Positions 1-10,838 of a DNA stretch of 64,000 nucleotides are shown here, piece after piece (the stretch's first letter is position 1; the number at the start of each line of letters is the position of its first letter). The position numbers and the translations under genes are program-made. The notes below the pieces were generated by a model. It ran no database searches. It saw only the letters and a list, made by a program, of their open reading frames with translations, and was not told the DNA's origin. The stretch comes from Desulfosporosinus sp. (GTDB taxonomy: Bacteria > Bacillota > Desulfitobacteriia > Desulfitobacteriales > Desulfitobacteriaceae), in NCBI GenBank assembly GCA_031292055.1, contig JARLHV010000094.1, positions 1 to 64,000 on the forward strand. The letters are read 5' to 3'.

Positions 1-63
1 AAACTAAATGTGCATAGAAAAGCTGCGGAAAAATTTGAAACTTCTCTAGCGCAAGGCTGGTAA
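1..63 (+). CDS. C-terminal end of an upstream gene, partial
   Basis: An open frame runs in from the window edge and ends at TAA 61-63, giving about 20 residues that finish in LAQGW. It stops 16 bp before the acsB start and directly before the acsB ribosome binding site, so it is probably the last part of the preceding gene in the same operon. Too little is visible to name it. A carbon monoxide dehydrogenase or accessory gene would fit the neighbourhood, but that is only inference. Confidence 0.55.
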   Translation, partial: KLNVHRKAAEKFETSLAQGW

Positions 64-79
64 GAAAGGAGGAAGAGTA

Positions 80-2248
80 ATGTCTGTTGAACAAATTAGC
101 GAAGAAGTAATTAAAGAACCCAAAAAATTACTGCGTAAAGCTTATGATGGCACTATTACCGCTATGAGCTATGCAGAAATTCTGCTAAATCGGGCAATCA
201 AAGATTTTGGTACGGAACAAACCATTGGTTATCCGGATACCGCCTACTATCTCCCGGTTATTATGTGTCTTTCCGGCGAAAAAGTAACTAAATTAGGCGA
301 ATTGGTTCCCATCTTGAATCGCTTGCGTAATCAAGTTCGCACTGAACTTACCGTAGAGAATTCAAAGCTTTGGGGTGAATCAACTCTATATGCTGCAGAG
401 GTCATTGAGACAATCAATTATCTCCGTGGAGACAATCCTAAAGAACTGCCTTGGACTGGATTCTTAGGTGATCCGATTGTGCGTAAACACGGGATTAAGA
501 TGGTAGACTGGACCATTCCTGGTGTTGCTGTTATTCTTGGACGCGCCAAAGATTCCCAAGCGGCCAAGAAGATTGTAGAAAACCTCATGAATAAAGGGTT
601 TATGATCTTCCTTTGTGATGAGGTCATTGAGCAGTGCCTTGAAGAAAACGTTAAAATTGGGGAAGACTACATTGCATTCCCTGTAGGAAACTTTACTCAA
701 GTTATTCATGCAGTCAACTATGCCTTCCGCGCAGGTCTTGCCTTTGGTGGGATCGCTCCAGGAGACAGAGCAAAGCATCTTGATTATCAAAAACGTCGGG
801 TTCTGGCTTTTGTTCTTCATCTGGGTGAGCGGGATGATGTCAAAGTGGCTGCCTCAATGGGCGCAATCTTCATGGGCTTCCCAGTCCTGACGGATCAACC
901 ACTTACTCCAGAAGAGCAAATTCCTGACTGGTATATCTCTGAACCTGATTATGAGAAAATCGTTCCGTTGGCAATGGAAGTTCGCGGTATTAAAATAACA
1001 AGTATCGATATTCCAATTCCGGTCAACTTCGGACCTGCTTTTGAGGGAGAAACCATCCGCAAAGCAGATACCTACGTTGAATTCGGTGGCGGTCGCACTA
1101 CCTCTTTTGAGCTCGTTCATTCAGTCGGTCCCGATGATATTGTTGATGGTCAGATCACAGTCATTGGTCCTGAAATTGATACTGTTCCAGAGGGAACCAA
1201 AATGCCTTTGGGGATTGTGGTTAACGTTTACGGACGTAAGATGCAAGATGATTTTGAAGGCGTTTTGGAACGTCGAATTCATTACTTTACAAACTATGGA
1301 GAAGGCATCTGGCACGTTGCCCAACGGGATATGTGTTGGGTTCGAATTTCCAAAGATGCTCGTGCTAAAGGTTTCTTAATTAGACACATTGGTGAACTCC
1401 TGATGGCAAAATTAAAACAGGAATTCCCGGCCATCATCGACCGCGTCGAAGTTATTCTTTATACAGATCAGGCTGCGGTTGAGGAAAACCTCATTAAAGC
1501 ACGCGAAGTGTATAAGAAACGTGACGATCGTATGAGGACCTTGACGGATGATTCTGTCGAAGACTTCTACTCCTGTTTGCTTTGTCAGTCCTTCGCGCCA
1601 AACCATGTCTGTATTGTTACTCCGGAACGGGTTGGTTTATGTGGTGCTGTAAGTTGGTTGGATGCCAAAGCATCGTTTGAGATTGCGCCGACCGGACCGA
1701 ACCAACCTATTCCCAAAGGCGTGGCGATCGATGAGTTAAAAGGTATGTGGCAAAGCTGTAATGAATATTTGTATACAAATTCCAACAACAGCTTAGAAGA
1801 GGTTAATCTCTATACGATCATGGACAGACCGATGACCTCCTGTGGTTGCTTTGAGGCCATCATGGCCATCATCCCTGAAGCTAATGGGATTATGGTTACC
1901 ACCCGTGAACACAGTGGAATGACCCCTGTCGGTATGACCTTCTCTACGCTGGCCGGAACCTGCGGCGGCGGATATCAAACTCCTGGCTTTATGGGAATTG
2001 GACGCTCTTACCTTGTCAGTAAGAAATTTATTCCTGCTGATGGCGGAATTGCCCGTATCATCTGGATGCCCAAAGAACTGAAAGAGTTCTTGCGCGAAGA
2101 TTTGACTCAACGCTGCATTGAGGAAGGTTTAGGCGCAGACTTTATTGATAAGATCGCCGATGAGAGCATCGGAACGACAACAGAAGAAATTCTACCGTTC
2201 CTCGAAGAAAAAGGACATCCTTGCTTTGGTCTTGAATCGCTAATGTAA
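80..2248 (+). CDS. acsB: acetyl-CoA synthase, CODH/ACS complex subunit beta
   Basis: This 722-residue protein condenses a methyl group from the corrinoid protein, CO from CO dehydrogenase and CoA into acetyl-CoA in the cytoplasm. The A-cluster ligands are visible: C499, C502, C511 and C521 for the [4Fe-4S] part (CLLCQ...HVC...GLCGA), and the Cys-Gly-Cys motif C588-G-C590 that holds the distal nickel. Length matches the long bacterial form of about 730 residues, including the N-terminal CODH-interacting domain, rather than the shorter archaeal beta subunit. An AAAGGAGGA site sits at 65-73. It opens the acsB-acsC-acsV-cooC-acsD-acsE run. The CODH catalytic subunit is not in the window. Confidence 0.97.
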   Translation: MSVEQISEEVIKEPKKLLRKAYDGTITAMSYAEILLNRAIKDFGTEQTIGYPDTAYYLPVIMCLSGEKVTKLGELVPILNRLRNQVRTELTVENSKLWGESTLYAAEVIETINYLRGDNPKELPWTGFLGDPIVRKHGIKMVDWTIPGVAVILGRAKDSQAAKKIVENLMNKGFMIFLCDEVIEQCLEENVKIGEDYIAFPVGNFTQVIHAVNYAFRAGLAFGGIAPGDRAKHLDYQKRRVLAFVLHLGERDDVKVAASMGAIFMGFPVLTDQPLTPEEQIPDWYISEPDYEKIVPLAMEVRGIKITSIDIPIPVNFGPAFEGETIRKADTYVEFGGGRTTSFELVHSVGPDDIVDGQITVIGPEIDTVPEGTKMPLGIVVNVYGRKMQDDFEGVLERRIHYFTNYGEGIWHVAQRDMCWVRISKDARAKGFLIRHIGELLMAKLKQEFPAIIDRVEVILYTDQAAVEENLIKAREVYKKRDDRMRTLTDDSVEDFYSCLLCQSFAPNHVCIVTPERVGLCGAVSWLDAKASFEIAPTGPNQPIPKGVAIDELKGMWQSCNEYLYTNSNNSLEEVNLYTIMDRPMTSCGCFEAIMAIIPEANGIMVTTREHSGMTPVGMTFSTLAGTCGGGYQTPGFMGIGRSYLVSKKFIPADGGIARIIWMPKELKEFLREDLTQRCIEEGLGADFIDKIADESIGTTTEEILPFLEEKGHPCFGLESLM

Positions 2249-2261
2249 GTTAGCTCGCAAG

Positions 2262-2300
2262 ACGCCAAGGTCCAACTGTTATTCAACAGAGGCCTTGGCT
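2262..2300 (+). other. intercistronic hairpin between acsB and acsC
   Basis: GCCAAGG (2264-2270) pairs with CCTTGGC (2293-2299), and CTGTT (2276-2280) pairs with AACAG (2285-2289) around a four-base loop. No T-tract follows, so it looks more like an mRNA stability or processing hairpin than a terminator. Confidence 0.5.
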
Positions 2301-2401
2301 GATTGCCTGCTAAATTGATTAGAAGGTATATTTTTCAGGTCAATCGGTATGATACTAATGGTTACCTACTTATACTAAATCAATTAGAAAGGGGTTTCAA
2401 A

Positions 2402-3727
2402 ATGGCTCTAACAGGTTTAGAAATCTATAAACAACTACCCAAGAAAAACTGCGGAGAGTGTGGCGTGCCAACTTGTCTAGCCTTTGCCATGGCATTGGCT
2501 GCAGGCAAAGCTGCGTTGGACACTTGCCCTTATGTAACGGATGCTGCTCGGGAGAACTTGGAGTCCGCTGCTGCGCCTCCAATCAAGGCCATTAAATTTG
2601 GCAATGGGTCGGTTATGGGGGATGAAACAGTAATGTTTCGTCATGATAAGACCTTTTATCACGAAACAACCGTGATCATTCAAATATCTGATGCCCTAAG
2701 TGATGACGAAGTTAGTGCAAAACTCGCTGAGATTAACGGTTTGGAGTTTGACCGCGTTGGACTTCATTACTCAGTTGAAGGTGTAGCTGTAGTTAATGAC
2801 TCCGGTGATGCTGCGCGCTTTGCAAAAGTTGCTGCTGCTGTGGCTGCAGGAACTGAGAAATCCTTGGTTCTGATTAGTAATGATCCCGAAGCTTTAAAGG
2901 CAGCTGTAGTGCCGCTGGCAGCCCGTAAACCTCTCATTGGAGAAGCAAACGCTGATAACTATGAAGCAGTAGTTACTATTGCTAAAGAAAATTCGGTTCC
3001 TGTAATCCTGAAAGCTGAGGGCCTTGATGCTCTGAGTGATCTTGTTGAAAAAGCAGTAACCCTTGGCTACAAGGAATTTGTTTTGGATCCCGGTTCTAAA
3101 ACTACTGTCCAAAAGTTAGCAGATCTGACCCAACTGCGTCGTTTAGCTATTAAAAAGAAATTCCGCACGTTTGGTTATCCTGTCATTGTATTTACAAACC
3201 ATGACAATCCTCTCGATGAAATTATGGAAGCTTCTGTTTACGTTTGTAAATATGCTAGTGCTATAGTATTAAAAACTAGCGCTAAAGCGCATATCTTGCC
3301 GTTGATGGCGCTCAAACAAAATCTATATACCGATCCTCAAAAGCCGATCCAAGTTGAGGAAAAATTGTATGCTATTGGAGAAGTCAACGAGAATTCTCCA
3401 TTATATCTCACAACGAATTTCTCCTTAACTTACTACAGTGTTGAGGGTGAAGTAGAATCCACCAAAATTCCTAGTTATATTATCCCAGTCAATACCGAAG
3501 GAACCTCGGTACTCACTGCTTACGCTGCGGGTAAATATGAGCCGGAGTTAATGTGGGAAACGATGCAAAAATTAGGCGTTCCAGAAACTCTTAAACACCG
3601 TAACGTTATCATCCCAGGTTATGTTGCAGTTGTCACTGCTAAACTCAAAGAAATTTCGGGCTGGAATGTTATTGTCGGTCCTCGGGAATCCAGCGGGATC
3701 GTTGCGTTCGCAAAAACTTTGAAATAG
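2402..3727 (+). CDS. acsC: corrinoid/iron-sulfur protein large (gamma) subunit
   Basis: The large subunit of the corrinoid iron-sulfur protein carries the methyl group on a cobamide from methyltetrahydrofolate to acetyl-CoA synthase. The N-terminus has the [4Fe-4S] pattern C17-x2-C20-x4-C25-x16-C42 (NCGECGVPTC...DTCP), followed by the TIM-barrel and C-terminal cobamide-binding regions. I start it at ATG 2402 behind GAAAGGGG because that puts the Fe-S motif at the usual distance from the N-terminus. An in-frame ATG at 2303 has no good ribosome binding site. The product is 441 residues, normal for the family. Its partner AcsD is encoded at 6509, and the reactivase at 3791 serves it. Confidence 0.95.
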   Translation: MALTGLEIYKQLPKKNCGECGVPTCLAFAMALAAGKAALDTCPYVTDAARENLESAAAPPIKAIKFGNGSVMGDETVMFRHDKTFYHETTVIIQISDALSDDEVSAKLAEINGLEFDRVGLHYSVEGVAVVNDSGDAARFAKVAAAVAAGTEKSLVLISNDPEALKAAVVPLAARKPLIGEANADNYEAVVTIAKENSVPVILKAEGLDALSDLVEKAVTLGYKEFVLDPGSKTTVQKLADLTQLRRLAIKKKFRTFGYPVIVFTNHDNPLDEIMEASVYVCKYASAIVLKTSAKAHILPLMALKQNLYTDPQKPIQVEEKLYAIGEVNENSPLYLTTNFSLTYYSVEGEVESTKIPSYIIPVNTEGTSVLTAYAAGKYEPELMWETMQKLGVPETLKHRNVIIPGYVAVVTAKLKEISGWNVIVGPRESSGIVAFAKTLK

Positions 3728-3790
3728 TGCAATGCAAAGAGGTTTTTTTCATAGAACTCGCGAAGAGGGTTTTTAAGGTAGAGTAAGGAA

Positions 3791-5710
3791 GTGACAACGA
3801 TGCCCCCTTTTCAAATTAAATTCATGCCAGAGAGCCGCATCATTGAGGCAGATTCCGGTATGTCGCTGCTCCATGCAGCCGCTATGGCCGAAATTTATAT
3901 CAAATCAGGATGTGGTAGTAAGGGATCCTGCGGTGCTTGTAAAGTTGTCGTTTTGAGTGGGGAACCTTTGGTGACAGGAACCGGAAACTTGACACCTGAA
4001 CAAATTTCAGATGGGGTTCGTCTAGCCTGTCAAACTATGATTCAAGGGGATATGACGGTAGAGGTACCTCTGGAATCTCGGCTAAAAGAACATCAGGTCT
4101 TAATGGGGGATGTCCAAAAGGGGCTCTTACAGGAAAGCGACCATGATTTACTCGAGAAATTCGGGCATCAGCCTCTCGCAAAGAAGCTGAGGATTTCACT
4201 TTCGGCTCCGACTTTAACGGAAAATACAAGTGATTGGGCTCGCCTGAGCATGGAAATTCGCCGTGTCCTAAAAACCGGAGAAAAACCCGTTGATATTCCC
4301 TTGTCCGTCCTGAAAGATCTTCCTGAAGCACTCCGTCGCGCAAACTGGGATGTATCTGTCACCATAACAGATATGGACTCAGGGATAACTGTAACCCATG
4401 TGGAACCCGGAAATGATAACCCTTCATATGGGCTTGCGATCGATATTGGTACAACAACGGTTGTCGTTTATCTTATCAATCTTTTGACCGGAGAGATTAT
4501 AGATCAGCAGGGATCTTATAATAAACAGGCCAAATTCGGTGATGACGTTATCACACGTATAGTGTATGCGGTTGAAAATGCAGAGCAATTACAAGAGATT
4601 CGAAGCGCTGTTGTTGATACTATCAACGAACTTATTGACAAGATTCTTGTACGTCAATCTTTGTCCAGTACCGATTTCTCAGCGGCTGTAGCTGCAGGAA
4701 ATACCACAATGACCCAATTGTTTCTGGGCGTAGATCCGCGGTACATTCGGCTAGAACCATATATTCCTACTATGACTAACGTTCCCTCTATTCCGGCACG
4801 GGACATTGGGCTCCATATGTTACCAGAGGCCTTGGTACATTGTTTTCCTTCGGTAGCGAGTTATGTCGGCGGGGACATTATATCTGGAACTTTGGTCACG
4901 GATCTAGCTAATGGAGAAGACATTATTCTCTTTATTGATATCGGAACAAACGGGGAAATAGTGCTTGGCAACCAGGATTGGCTCGTTTCTTGTGCTTGTT
5001 CTGCAGGACCAAGTTTTGAAGGTGGCGGGATCACTTTTGGGATGCGGGCAATGCCTGGGGCTATTGAGCGAGTTGTCATTGATCCTGAAACTTTGGATGT
5101 AGCGCTCAAGGTGATTAGTAGAATCCTTCCCGTAGGTATCTGTGGCTCAGGACTAGTTGATTGCTTGGCTAAGTTACTGGAAGCGGGTATTATTGATCGC
5201 GTCGGAAATTTCCAGATGGGACATTCTTCAAATTCGGCTCGCCTACGAGCAACTTCGGATGACAAAGAATTTGTACTAGCTTGGGCTGATCAATCGGGTG
5301 GGGGAAAAGACATTGTCATCACAGAAAATGATGTTAAAAACACTATCCGTGCCAAAGGGGCCATTTACGCAGGGATCCGAACCTTACTAAACATGGTTGC
5401 TGTGGAGATGGATATGATTAGCCGGATCATCATTGCTGGTGGTTTCGGGAATTATCTCAATGTTCAGGATTCGGTTCAAATTGGACTACTTCCAGATCTT
5501 GAAGAGGAACGGTACGAGTTTATCGGAAATGCTTCGATTAAAGGAGCGCGCCTTGCTTTACTTTCGCAGAATGCATGGCGAGAAGCGAAAGAATTGGGAC
5601 AAAAAATGACCTATGTAGAACTTTCGGTGGGACCGACTTTTATGGATGAATATGTTTCTGCTTTGTTTTTGCCCCATACGGATTTCTCTCTATTCCCATC
5701 TTGTACTTAA
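3791..5710 (+). CDS. acsV: corrinoid protein reductive activator (RACo-like)
   Basis: This ATP-dependent reactivase reduces the inactive Co(II) corrinoid protein back to Co(I). Counting from GTG 3791, a plant-type [2Fe-2S] domain carries C41, C47, C50 and C80 (CGSKGSCGAC...LACQT). A linker follows, and from about residue 210 there is an ASKHA-fold ATPase with DIGTTTVVVYL and, later, DIGTNGEI. ATG 3800 is an alternative start and is better spaced from AAGGAA 3785-3790. The length of 636-639 residues suits DUF4445 activators. Its place between the large and small subunits of its substrate, in one transcript, supports the role. Confidence 0.93.
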   Translation: MTTMPPFQIKFMPESRIIEADSGMSLLHAAAMAEIYIKSGCGSKGSCGACKVVVLSGEPLVTGTGNLTPEQISDGVRLACQTMIQGDMTVEVPLESRLKEHQVLMGDVQKGLLQESDHDLLEKFGHQPLAKKLRISLSAPTLTENTSDWARLSMEIRRVLKTGEKPVDIPLSVLKDLPEALRRANWDVSVTITDMDSGITVTHVEPGNDNPSYGLAIDIGTTTVVVYLINLLTGEIIDQQGSYNKQAKFGDDVITRIVYAVENAEQLQEIRSAVVDTINELIDKILVRQSLSSTDFSAAVAAGNTTMTQLFLGVDPRYIRLEPYIPTMTNVPSIPARDIGLHMLPEALVHCFPSVASYVGGDIISGTLVTDLANGEDIILFIDIGTNGEIVLGNQDWLVSCACSAGPSFEGGGITFGMRAMPGAIERVVIDPETLDVALKVISRILPVGICGSGLVDCLAKLLEAGIIDRVGNFQMGHSSNSARLRATSDDKEFVLAWADQSGGGKDIVITENDVKNTIRAKGAIYAGIRTLLNMVAVEMDMISRIIIAGGFGNYLNVQDSVQIGLLPDLEEERYEFIGNASIKGARLALLSQNAWREAKELGQKMTYVELSVGPTFMDEYVSALFLPHTDFSLFPSCT

Positions 5711-5731
5711 GTAACAACGGAGGTTGGTTTC

Positions 5732-6493
5732 ATGGCAAAATACATTGCAGTTGCTGGTAAAGGTGGAGTAGGGAAAACCACATTCACTGCTTTATTATTA
5801 AGGCAAATGGTTCATCAAAAGAGTGGAATTTCGGTTCTGGCTGTCGATGCCGACCCAAACGCAAATCTGGGAGAAGCTCTGGGATTAACTGTCACTGCAA
5901 CTATTTCAGATTTGCTTGAACAAACCAAAGATCCCAAAGCAATCCCCAATGGAATGCCAAAGCAAATCTTTATAGAGTATAAACTTCAACAGTCGCTTGT
6001 AGAAACTAAAGATATCGACCTTCTTGTTATGGGAGGGCCACAAGGGGCAGGTTGTTACTGCTATCCCAATGATCTTTTGCGCAAATATCTTGAGACCATT
6101 GGAGAAAATTATGACTTTGTGGTTGTTGATTCTGAAGCTGGTCTGGAACACATCAGCAGACGTACTATCCCTCGTATCGATGAGATGTTTGTTATCAGTG
6201 ATTCTTCAGCACGAGGTATTCGCTCAGCCGGACGAGTACATGAACTCATCCGCGGACTTAAGTCCGCAGTAGGTACTCTTCACTTGATCGTTACCAAAAC
6301 CGGTGAAGATAGTATGGAGTCTTTGGGCGAAGAAATAAAACGTACGGGACTAACTGTAATTGGAGATATTCCCTTAGATCCTTTGGTTGTGGAATATGAC
6401 TTGGCGGGCAAACCATTATTCGATTTGCCTGATGATGCCGTCTCGGTCAAGGCTGTGAAAAGCATTTTGAACCGTGCCGGAGTCTTTAACTAG
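5732..6493 (+). CDS. cooC: CooC-type nickel-insertion ATPase for CODH/ACS
   Basis: A MinD/ParA-like ATPase that supports nickel loading of CO dehydrogenase or acetyl-CoA synthase. The deviant Walker A motif GKGGVGKTT lies at residues 9-17, and the CxC pair C108-Y-C110, the nickel-binding signature of CooC/AcsF proteins, is in GAGCYCYPN. At 253 residues it is full length. GGAGG at 5720-5724 precedes the start. Whether it serves the C-cluster of CODH (CooC) or the A-cluster of ACS (AcsF) cannot be told from sequence alone; its place inside the acs run favours an ACS-linked role. Confidence 0.9.
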   Translation: MAKYIAVAGKGGVGKTTFTALLLRQMVHQKSGISVLAVDADPNANLGEALGLTVTATISDLLEQTKDPKAIPNGMPKQIFIEYKLQQSLVETKDIDLLVMGGPQGAGCYCYPNDLLRKYLETIGENYDFVVVDSEAGLEHISRRTIPRIDEMFVISDSSARGIRSAGRVHELIRGLKSAVGTLHLIVTKTGEDSMESLGEEIKRTGLTVIGDIPLDPLVVEYDLAGKPLFDLPDDAVSVKAVKSILNRAGVFN

Positions 6494-6508
6494 AAAGGAG
6501 AGAAGTTC

Positions 6509-8385
<1,877 letters not shown>

Positions 8386-8401
8386 GATCTAACGTTAGTC
8401 A

Positions 8402-8440
8402 AAGCAGGATAAGTTTAGCATTGCTAAACTTATCCTGCTT
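8402..8440. terminator. 17-bp perfect hairpin after acsE
   Basis: AAGCAGGATAAGTTTAG (8402-8418) is exactly inverted at 8424-8440 around a 5-base loop. The T-run is missing, so it could protect the 3' end of the acs mRNA or act together with the next hairpin. Confidence 0.6.
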
Positions 8441-8468
8441 AAGTTACGCGTGCTAATGGCATGTCCTC

Positions 8469-8513
8469 AAAAAGGAAAGCATCTCAGAGATTACTGAGGT
8501 GTTTTCCTTTTTA
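8469..8513 (+). terminator. intrinsic terminator of the acs operon
   Basis: AAAAAGGAAA...CTCAG (8469-8487) pairs with CTGAG...TTTCCTTTTT (8493-8512), with small internal mismatches, and the 3' arm ends in a T-run. This is the second of two consecutive hairpins. Confidence 0.75.
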
Positions 8514-8606
8514 GCTTAAACTCAAAGGATATTTTAGATGAGTATTCATACTAGACAGGCGACAAGCATAGCTATCAAAAGATGGATAATTTGGAGGTGG
8601 ATAATT

Positions 8607-9563
8607 TTGGAGACTTATTTTTATAATGATCCACGAATTCAAGAATGGATTGATCAAATCACAGAGAAAGTATTTACAGTGTGCTTGTTAACTGGAGTAG
8701 ACTCAGAGGCAGAGTTTCAAAGGGGGTGTCAAATTGTCACAAAAGTAACATCATTATTACAGGGGATTTCTGTTTTTCCATCAGAATATTTGGAGGATGG
8801 GCTTAGACAACTCATTGAACAACAACTTCCTGACGCTCGTGTTATTAATAACTTTCCGACGTTTCAGGCTACTATGGAGAGAATGTTACACGAAGGCATG
8901 TCCAAGGCGATCGATTCCCAAAACAGAGAGGAACCAAACACTTTGATTTCCACTATTGAGAATACTGGAGAATATCAGCTGGAAGATCATAACCAGACTA
9001 TAGTAAGAGCTGAGAAAGTTCCAATTGAAGAGTTCCTGACTGAAAATGCGATTCCAGCATTTTCCTCTGCAAACATTACTTACTCGGAGATTCAGGAAAT
9101 TAAAACTGAGTCAGAAGACCTTGAACCAGAAGACCTTGAGTCAGGAGAACCATTGACTCCAATGAATACTATTTCTAAAGAGGGAGAATCACTTGAAGAT
9201 AATACTATAAAAGTAGGAATTGAGATTGACCCACCAATCAATGCCAAAGCTTATGGAATAGTGCGCACTTCACAAGTTCCCGAGCATGCAGAGTCACTTA
9301 AACGTGTTTTAAGTGATATCTTTCCAAACAGCTCAGTCAGTTGGAACATTAATTTAAGGGGACAGACGTTTCTAGCCCAAGTAGAGAATGTTCTGATCTT
9401 AATTTCGGACCCAGAGCATCCCTGTTTAATTGAGGACTTTACCAAAGAGGGCTGGAAGGTCTATGGGTGTAGTTCTGAAGATCTAGCGTTTCCTCGCAGA
9501 TTAGAGCGAGCAATTAGACAAATCCAGCGTTCAGGAAGTAAGCCTCAAATCATAAAACTATAA
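8607..9563 (+). CDS. hypothetical protein with acidic linker
   Basis: I do not recognise this 318-residue protein. I start it at TTG 8607 because GGAGGTGG lies at 8593-8600 with good spacing; a longer frame from ATG 8538 begins in a poorly placed, Trp- and Arg-rich stretch. The N-terminal 110 residues look alpha-helical. A low-complexity acidic linker (about 170-210) contains repeated EDLEP/EDLES units, and a compact C-terminal domain of about 90 residues (KAYGIVRTS...LERAIRQIQ) follows. There is no signal peptide or membrane segment. It is probably cytoplasmic and could be co-transcribed with the sensor kinase 114 bp downstream. Confidence 0.7.
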   Translation: METYFYNDPRIQEWIDQITEKVFTVCLLTGVDSEAEFQRGCQIVTKVTSLLQGISVFPSEYLEDGLRQLIEQQLPDARVINNFPTFQATMERMLHEGMSKAIDSQNREEPNTLISTIENTGEYQLEDHNQTIVRAEKVPIEEFLTENAIPAFSSANITYSEIQEIKTESEDLEPEDLESGEPLTPMNTISKEGESLEDNTIKVGIEIDPPINAKAYGIVRTSQVPEHAESLKRVLSDIFPNSSVSWNINLRGQTFLAQVENVLILISDPEHPCLIEDFTKEGWKVYGCSSEDLAFPRRLERAIRQIQRSGSKPQIIKL

Positions 9564-9573
9564 AGCTATAAAG

Positions 9574-9626
9574 GTATTTATTTCGAGTAGAAGTAGGAGA
9601 TATTATTTCTTTGTCGAAATAAATAC
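9574..9626. promoter_or_regulatory. 13-bp inverted repeat upstream of the degS-like gene
   Basis: GTATTTATTTCGA (9574-9586) is perfectly repeated in inverted orientation at 9614-9626, 27 bp apart. It lies between the hypothetical gene and the sensor kinase. It could be a hairpin in a shared transcript or a paired operator. Confidence 0.45.
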
Positions 9627-9677
9627 TAGAAGTATAAAGTTGGAAGCTCAACTTAGCCATCGAAATGAGGAATAATT

Positions 9678-10838
9678 GTGTCTGATCCGTTGGAAAAAAT
9701 CTTGAAAACCACTTTGACAGCGATCGAATCTTCAAAGGAAGAGATCTTTTTTATTGCGGAAACATCGCGGACTGAGACGCTTCGGCTTACGAATGAACTC
9801 TCTAACCTTAAAGATGAGATCGCGGAAGTTATTTTTCAAGTCGATTTTCAAGGGAAAATAGATCGGCGTATGCGTCAAAAACTTATGGAAGTAAGTCGAG
9901 CGTTCCATAAATACTCTGAGAAAGAAATGAGCGCGGCGTATACAGAAGCCAAAAATGCTCAGATTAATTTACAACTTTCGCAAAGCAAAGAAAAGCAATT
10001 GCGCAAGCGGCGAGATGATCTTGAACGTTCCTTACGTCAGATGCTAGCCACGATTGAAAGTGCTGAAAATCTGATCACAAAGGTTAGCATGGCGGTTAAT
10101 TTATTGCAAGGTGGAATAGTGGAAGCGCTACAAACTAAGAACCTCGAACAACGAGGAATAGCGTTGCGGGTTATTAGAGCACAAGAGGAAGAACGGCGTC
10201 GTGTTGCAAGAGAAATTCATGACGGCCCTGCACAGATGCTTGCCAATATCGTCTTGCGATTGGAAATTGTTGAAAAGATGCTTGAGATAGAACCCAGCCA
10301 GGTCAAAGCTGAGCTCCAAGACCTTAAGATTTTAGTTCGCTCGAATCTACAAGATATACGGAGGATTATTTTTGATCTTCGACCAATGGCGCTCGATGAT
10401 TTGGGAATAGTGCCTGCCATTGCTAAATACCTGGATAACTTCCAAGAAAACTATGGTATCACCTGCGAACTGCGAATTGAAGGTCGTGAAAAACAGCTTC
10501 AGCCAGCGCTGGAAGTGACCTTCTTTCGTTTAATTCAAGAGGGAATGACTAATGTTGCTAAACATGCATTTTCGACAAAAGTAGATGTTACGTTGGTTTA
10601 TCAAGAAAGTTGGACGATTATTCGGATTCGAGATTATGGTCAAGGTTTTGAAGTGGACTCAGCTTTGAGCACTCCTAGGGAACATTTTGGACTGATCGGA
10701 ATGCGCGAACGTGTTGAAATGTTCTCTGGACATTTTTCTATTCAATCCATTTTAGGTAAAGGAACAACGCTCGAACTATCAATACCATCGAGACATGAGG
10801 AGGAACGACAGCATGATTCGGATAGTAATTGCCGATGA
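9678..10838 (+). CDS. degS: DegS/NarL-class sensor histidine kinase
   Basis: A 386-residue cytoplasmic kinase with no membrane segment. The N-terminal 160 residues are a long coiled coil resembling the DegS sensor domain. The HisKA_3 dimerisation domain follows with phospho-acceptor H181 in VAREIHDGPAQML. A HATPase_c domain has its N-box around GMTNVAKHA and the G boxes DYGQGF and GLIGMRERV. GTG 9678 follows GAGG with 7-bp spacing. The gene overlaps its response regulator by 26 bp, so the two are translationally linked. The input signal is unknown. In Bacillus, DegS controls the transition state and secreted enzymes, but the regulon here need not match. Confidence 0.88.
   Translation: MSDPLEKILKTTLTAIESSKEEIFFIAETSRTETLRLTNELSNLKDEIAEVIFQVDFQGKIDRRMRQKLMEVSRAFHKYSEKEMSAAYTEAKNAQINLQLSQSKEKQLRKRRDDLERSLRQMLATIESAENLITKVSMAVNLLQGGIVEALQTKNLEQRGIALRVIRAQEEERRRVAREIHDGPAQMLANIVLRLEIVEKMLEIEPSQVKAELQDLKILVRSNLQDIRRIIFDLRPMALDDLGIVPAIAKYLDNFQENYGITCELRIEGREKQLQPALEVTFFRLIQEGMTNVAKHAFSTKVDVTLVYQESWTIIRIRDYGQGFEVDSALSTPREHFGLIGMRERVEMFSGHFSIQSILGKGTTLELSIPSRHEEERQHDSDSNCR

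Noticed and set aside
418..627. Overlapping antisense ORFs inside acsB and the other long genes.
   Set aside because: They are shadows of the real reading frame with no ribosome binding site and no recognisable protein features.
9564..9677. An intrinsic terminator formed by the inverted repeat before the kinase gene.
   Set aside because: The 27-base loop is long and no T-run follows the second arm.
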